From Scalesia atractyloides (lineage: Eukaryota; Streptophyta; Magnoliopsida; Asterales; Asteraceae): a DNA stretch of 64,000 bases. The DNA is taken from NCBI GenBank assembly GCA_947069175.1, contig CAMTDV010000027.1, positions 43,537,369 through 43,601,368 of the forward strand. The letters run 5' to 3'. The notes under the pieces are model-generated. The model was given only the letters and a program-made list of their open reading frames with translations. It searched no databases and had not been told where the DNA came from. Position 1 is the first letter of the stretch, and each line of letters starts with the position of its first letter. Of the stretch, positions 58,730 to 64,000 are shown one piece after another. Position numbers and translations under genes: made by a program.

Positions 58730-58981
58730 ATGGAACCTGAATCTGTACCGGTTCAACACACACATGAACTTGATGCAAACCACTCCTACACTTCCTCGTT
58801 TCGTTTAAGTTACCCTAATCAATTTTTATTTAACCATAAACACAAAACTGCACCTTTTGAAAGGTTCTTGCCGCCCAAGAAAAACGATCCCATCGGAATC
58901 ACTGTGATCTCTCGAAATCACCATCAAAATCATAATATTTTGTTACCAATTTTATGCGTTATGAATCTGGACATGAACTGA
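58730..58981 (+). CDS. Hypothetical open frame, 83 codons
   Basis: The frame starts MEPESVPVQHTHELDANHSY at 58730. Base composition is less AT-rich than its flanks. I recognise no family. It lies 330 bases past the possible promoter and could be an exon of a lost gene, or chance. Confidence 0.2.
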   Translation: MEPESVPVQHTHELDANHSYTSSFRLSYPNQFLFNHKHKTAPFERFLPPKKNDPIGITVISRNHHQNHNILLPILCVMNLDMN

Positions 58982-59102
58982 ACCTAATCCAAGTTTAAAA
59001 GTTGTCCGGATCAATCATATAAACGGCCCAAATCGCCTATGATCGGGAAATGGATTTCTTGAGAGATTCTCCCCAAATCATGTGTGTCGGTGAGAAATCT
59101 GT

Positions 59103-59421
59103 AAGTTCCGATAACAGATCAAACAGGTATCACTAACCTAATCAGTAGCGGAAATAATGATTAGGAAGAAGAATAACTTTTGAATTAAAACCAACTTGCA
59201 TACACTAGCAAAGTGTCTGATACAAGTTTTGTAAATACAACCTCTCTAATCTTTTCACCTTGACCTAATACATCTATTTATAATGATCACTAAACCCACC
59301 ATTTACAACCCTAGGCCCACAAGGCACTAGGAAGCCCACAAACCCCTCTAGAACCCAAAATAGCCCTAATGTGTAAACTTTATCAATCTAGGCCCAATAA
59401 TCTCTCCCTAGGTTTACAACA
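59103..59421 (-). mobile_element. SIRE-2 3' LTR, provisional
   Basis: On the minus strand TGTTGTAAACCTAG starts at 59421, just past the ORF3 stop. TATAAATA is at 59282-59275, and a CA that could end the LTR is at 59103. No clear polypurine tract precedes it, and no second LTR is in the window, so both ends are provisional. Confidence 0.35.
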
Positions 59422-62120
59422 TTAGTCCTTCGGTTGCGCATCTACTCCAAGCCTTCCAGCTATAATACCTGCAACAGCTGCAGTCCAATCCTTCGCACAC
59501 ACTTCATATAGCTCTGCAGTTCGTATCTGATGAGAAGCAAGAACCTGCAGGTCTTCATCGTGAAAGCTCACTAAGTCGACCACGTCATTCACCCTAAACG
59601 CCTTTTCCTTTCTTACAATCGCAACGTTGCCTACATTGGGATCGTACAACCAAAAGTTAAAGTTCTTGAGAATCCCTCATGGAAATGTAGGAGCAACCGG
59701 TATAACCAATTCCTTGTCAGTTGGCGGCCACATCACCGACTTAAATCTTTTCCCTGTATGCGCATCACGAACACCCATTGCAGCTCTCAAATAGGGTTCA
59801 ACAGTCTTCATTGTCTTAAAACCACTTTGACCTCATGCTCCAGCTTCTTGAAGAACCTCCATCCCGGGCCACGCTCAGTTGTATCATCATCTATATACGG
59901 AGCACGTAATAAAACAGTAAGAGCAACTTTCGTCCACGTCTCGAACTGGGATTCTTTCGAATAATACTCTCGAGTTTCATCTTGGCGCACAATAATCCAC
60001 ATGTTCTTTACGTGATCATACATCCATCTTAGCACCTTGGATTTATTCCCTACTTTGCTGTAGTAGCTGGAATGGAGCTCCATCACATAGCGTTTTGATT
60101 GGTTCGTTGGATCTTTGAGCTGGAAGTTCTCGTCAAGAGGATTAATGTTAAGATTCTTCATCAGTACCATCTGTTTCTTCTTCTGACTTGCTGCACGCTT
60201 TTGGCTCGTTGTATATTTCTTACGTGGATCGCCCAGATAATCCTCTAAACCAGCTTGGCGTTCAGAAGCCAACTGTTCAGCCGCTAGCCTTTCTGCCTCA
60301 GTTTCCTCAGCCGCTCGTTGTTGTGCAGCACGATGCCTGTGCTCTATATTCATTGGATCGTCCGCCGGATCAGAAAATTCCCTTCCAAACTTATTCTCTA
60401 ACTTGGCTTTCAAATCGAACACCATGGTCATGAGCATAGTAACATCGCCCTGCAACTGATCTATAGTTTGATCTCTAACATCCGGTCGAGTTTGCAATGA
60501 GGCAATTTGAGCATCCTTCAATATAACTTCCTGCTCTAAGACAACCATTCTTTTCTTCAGATCCTCAATGTCAACTTCCACATCCTCATCATTATCCAAC
60601 CCGCCAAATTCAAATGCATGTTTTTCTGATCTTCTCAAATATTCCTCAGTAGCATCATCACTACGACCTACACCACTCCCACCTGCCTCAGAATCTCTTG
60701 CACCAGTTGAACTTCCCCCAAACTCTATCAACTGTAGTACTGTGTCTGCTGGAATTGAGACAACTGTAGAATGCGTAGCAATAGGAGTGGTTGTCGGTTC
60801 AGATAAGACAGAAGTATCAACGATCGGAGTATCGATAACAGATGCAGCGACTGTAGACACAACAACAGTAGACGTCATCAACACAGATTCTTCAGCAATA
60901 CCAGCAATACGAACTTTAGATTGGCTTGATGGAACACTCGGCTCTATTCTCCTCCTCTTAATCAGTGGAACCTCGTCCTCTTCATCTTCGTCATCGTCTT
61001 CAATCATATCAGTCGGAGCAACAACAAGTGGAATTTCTAGTGGAGGATCACCCTGTTTTTCCTGAATTTCCTTTAGATGAGCAATCAAAGCTTCCAAATT
61101 CTCTGAAGACAACTCTGGTAAAACTAGAGTCAAATTAGCGTTGAACTCTATAAGATCATCGAGAAAAGCTTGTTCAGCATCGGTTTCGTCATCTGTAACC
61201 AGATCTTCTACCTCTATCTCTTTCTCTTTGACTGGTACATCATGTTCTTCGGCCACAATTGCATTTACTGGTGGAGGAGCTGGGACGTCCAAGTCGACAA
61301 CCTCTACAAACTTTCCAAATTTCTTTAGCGCAAAACGACCAACAAACACAGTTTTAGATGTCGAACGGTTCTTCTTCATGGTACTGAAAATAGTTGGTCC
61401 CATCGGCTTCATGTTCAACAAATTCGCATTTGAGGCATCCTTTGCCAGATCAGGATAACGAGCGTCGAGAATCAACTGAACAAACTGCTAATACAAAAGA
61501 AATATTCTCTTCTTGGACTGCTCTAAAATTTTCTTCATATTGTCGAAGATATAACCAGAGTAGTTATACTTCCAGTCCATAACTAGAGACACGATAGCAG
61601 AGGTCTGAGTTTGGTTTGGCTGATCGAGACCTCCTTTGTTTTCCGAGACGTACTGCATAAACATATGAACCAATAACCGCCAGTATGCTGGAAACATCTT
61701 CTTAAGTAGCGGTGGATACGATCCTTCATAACCCATCTCCATCAACTCCGGTACCACCTTCTCTTTCGCATATACGGTTGGATCGCTAACAGTATCAACA
61801 ATCTGGAGCACCTCTCTGACGCAAGCTTCATTTACCAATATCTCCTTTCCCTGTATCTGTGAACTGATGTACGGTCTCCCATCCGCGCCTCTTTGATGAA
61901 ATCGAGCTCTCTTCCAGAAAGAATGCATTAAGTCTCTGTATATGACTGGATAGGCTCGGAGAGCATAGGCTATCTTGCATGCGTTTAAACCCACGATCGT
62001 AGACTGAAACTCCTGATAAAACTCGGCCGATGGATCTGAAAGATATCCTGCCTGGTTGTGGAACTGCTCCTCAACCAGCATAACAACGTCAAATGCTTCT
62101 TCAACCATTTCTGTCAACAT
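59422..62120 (-). pseudogene. SIRE-2 ORF3 (unknown function)
   Basis: About 900 codons on the minus strand from ATG at 62120 to TAA at 59422, broken only by TAG at about 61488, a frameshift at about 59808 and TGA near 59680. The N-terminal domain (about 210 residues: HSFWKRARFHQRG, KMFPAYWRLLVHMFMQYV, SGYIFDNMKKIL) matches SIRE-1 ORF3. An acidic, Pro/Thr-rich middle follows (EDDDEDEEDEVPLIKRRR, whose end is a possible nuclear signal). A coiled coil comes next (LKKRMVVLEQEVILKDAQIA), then an Ala/Glu/Arg helix (AAQQRAAEETEAERLAAEQL). There is no membrane segment. The long open frame suggests that it decayed later than the pol genes here, or under more constraint. Confidence 0.65.
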
Positions 62121-62298
62121 AATAACCAAGTTAAATTCCAACTAACAGGAGTTAATGGAGTTTACCATAATGAAAGTTAAAACTAACTGGATAGTTCAAG
62201 CAGATTTTTAAGGTTCAAATATTTAAGAGTTCAAATCAGATTTACGGGTTCAACAGTTGAAAAGGTTCAAAACAGGTCAAAGGCTCAAAAACCTTAAA

Positions 62299-62545
62299 TC
62301 CGGATTACTAACAGGTCAACACTAATCCGGATGAACCTTTTCATCATTCCGGATTAGCAGAAAGTCACTTGTATTTCGGATAAGTTTGCAATCTGGATTA
62401 CCAACAGTATCTCGGATAAATCATCAATCCGGATGAAGATTATCCGAGATGAAATCCGAGTTCATCAATTGGATGAATAACCATCCGGAATGTAATCCGA
62501 AATGCATTTGTCTTTGAAGATTAATCCGAGATGCTATCCGGAATG
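62299..62545. repeat. TCCGGA-type palindrome cluster, SIRE-2
   Basis: ATCCGGAT, TTCCGGAT, ATCCGGAA and degraded forms (TCCGAGA, TCCGAAA, CTCGGAT) occur about 14 times in 250 bases. Starts include 62299, 62326, 62348, 62428, 62484, 62525 and 62537. Spacing ranges from 12 to 29 bases, so there is no fixed register. Confidence 0.8.
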
Positions 62546-62753
62546 CTTTAAACATTAAAATTATCATCTGGATTACATGATTTTATGCATATTTACCTAA
62601 TCCGGATGATTTCCGAGATGAACAATGCAATAGAGAGAAAATCAGAGAAGAATTCAGATTTCAGAAATTTGTTAATAATCCGAAATGAGGTTTCAGAGAC
62701 AAAGATATACTTTCCGGAATGGGCTTGAGCCTTAAATTTCAAAGATTCCGGAT

Positions 62754-62912
62754 TGGGCTTGTGTCAAGCCCAATCCGAAACAGTAATGTCCGAGTGGGCC
62801 TGTTCGGAAAAGCCCAATCCGGAACAGTAACCCAATTAGGCCTATTCGGAAAAGCCCAATCCGGAACAATAACAAGTGGGCCTATCCGAAGAGCCCAATC
62901 CGGAATAGTATT
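62754..62912. repeat. 13-pair hairpin and 41-base repeats
   Basis: CGGATTGGGCTTG and CAAGCCCAATCCG form a perfect stem around TGT. Three units follow, headed by GGGCC or AGGCC at about 62797, 62838 and 62878, each with AAGCCCAATCCGGAA or a close form. Confidence 0.75.
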
Positions 62913-64000
62913 CTGGTTTTCCAATTTTTAAGACTTTTGAAAATTCTATTAGATTTGCCCAAATTTCGAAACACACTTGGCCAGTTCAATATCCCTTGAC
63001 AGAAACCATCTAAACAAAAATCATCAAGTTGACTAACCAAGCATCCAACCACCTTTTACCAATCTACAAAGAGAAGACTGTTTAGCACACACATAAATAT
63101 TAACCCAGCCTTGCTAAGGATCAAATCGTTTCAAAGGTCGACTAAGGAACATTTTTCAGTATGAGCAAGTTCAATTGGTCTAAGCGATTGTCAATATACT
63201 TGTCCATTTAAATCTAAAACTCAACCCTTCCAGTTCAAGCATTATAATACGCTTAAGGTAGTATTATACTATGATACCCATGTGTCACATACCCTGACAT
63301 ACCCCCGCGCTCAAGGTAAGCACAACAATTCATCGTAGCAGGTGAGTATACTGTGGTCATCCTTTTATTTTACAACGTCAGGCTATTGGTGAACAGGTCA
63401 GTACTTCCTTACAGCAGAGAGACCAATACTTCCTTACAGCAGAGAGACCAATACTTCCTTACATAAGAACTTATGGAATGTTCTCATGAAGAAACTTCCG
63501 TTCTCTTAGGTTTTGGCCTTTCCATTTTGGCTCTTCTAGAAAGATATCCTGACTGTGCCTAGGTCTACATATAATCTGGATGTAACAGAAGGGCAACCCA
63601 GATATTCCCGGATGACTCAACAACATAAAGACCCGAAACCTCAGACGTTGGCTATCTATCAACACAAGATTTAAGACCATGAAATCATACGCCTATAGTA
63701 AGTGCCCCACTGAGTACATAGTTCGTTATGTTTATATCATTTGGCTTACACTACCGTGTTGAGTTTTAGACCTACCGACACATCGCCTTCGATCCAAACC
63801 TTTTCCCGCTTCAACACCTTACATGTGTTAGTCAAACATTTTATCACAAAAAAGTATTTCATTTCCCTATCCTGCAAAAGTTGGTTTATTATTATTATTT
63901 ATTTTTATTTTTTTATTATCTTTATTTTTATCATTTCTCCCCCTAAATTTGTGCATACACATGAACAAATTTACAAAACAAATAAAATAAAAGAAAGACA

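Larger units (their letters stand above)
62142..63960 (-). other. SIRE-2 spacer between pol and ORF3
   Basis: Non-coding. It holds a cluster of TCCGGA and related words (62299-62545), a perfect 13-pair hairpin (62754-62782), three 41-base repeats (about 62793-62910), a 24-base phrase repeated near 63407-63460, and a tract reading TTTAGGGGGAGAAA on the minus strand (63947-63934). That tract matches the SIRE-1 one at 44013. Pol itself should lie beyond the right edge. Confidence 0.65.

Noticed and set aside
60568..61458. Plus-strand open frames rich in Ser and Thr
   Set aside because: They are antisense shadows of SIRE-2 ORF3.

Overview
The window is a stretch of plant nuclear genome, most likely from the daisy family (Asteraceae). 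It holds one host gene, a broken chalcone synthase copy at 6033-7268. Almost everything else is a pile of decayed LTR retrotransposons. The plant call rests on the chalcone synthase with its conserved intron position, on LTRs primed by initiator Met tRNA (TTGGTATCAGAGC), and on chromodomain-bearing Ty3 elements. The Asteraceae call is an inference from the extra Ty3 ORF1 and the Copia ORF3 families, which I recognise from composite genomes.

Layout. 1-1420 is the right end of a Ty3 'family A' LTR. It cuts a minus-strand Tat-like Ty3 element (1421-3341: gag start, primer site, LTR). 3342-9582 is the least transposon-dense part: a LINE fragment (minus, about 4000-4660), the chalcone synthase pseudogene with a recognisable promoter, and AT-rich DNA with tandem repeats. 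9583-16655 is a family A (Tekay-like chromovirus) unit that keeps gag but has lost pol; internal sequence resumes beyond its 3' LTR. 16657-28808 is a 'family B' chromovirus (B1) with an extra ORF1 ahead of gag-pol. 28837-34431 is a second family A unit: gag end, integrase, chromodomain, LTR, then internal sequence again up to the start of gag. 34432 to about 36530 is LTR-like DNA of an unassigned element (D). About 36541-48878 is a SIRE-like Copia element (SIRE-1) with gag, pol, ORF3 and a 3' LTR but no visible 5' LTR. 48879-57477 is a second family B copy (B2). 57478-59000 is AT-rich with one possible gene start. 59103-64000 is the 3' half of a second SIRE-like element (SIRE-2) on the minus strand, with a long ORF3.

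No retroelement here looks able to move itself: each pol has several stops, frameshifts or a missing catalytic residue. The more unusual signals are non-coding. (i) Family A LTRs carry tandem tRNA-like modules whose stems covary, plus an antisense Ser-tRNA-like unit with Pol III boxes and a T6 run. (ii) SIRE-1 carries four clusters of the palindrome TCGTACGA, mostly on a 20-bp register. SIRE-2 has a TCCGGA cluster in the matching place. (iii) Family B LTRs carry paired ACCGTA-N3-TACGGT dyads about 20 bp apart. (iv) The family A gag-pol spacer has a 13-bp stem that one diverged copy keeps through G-U pairs. (v) B1 and B2 share seven disabling lesions, so both descend from one already defective parent.
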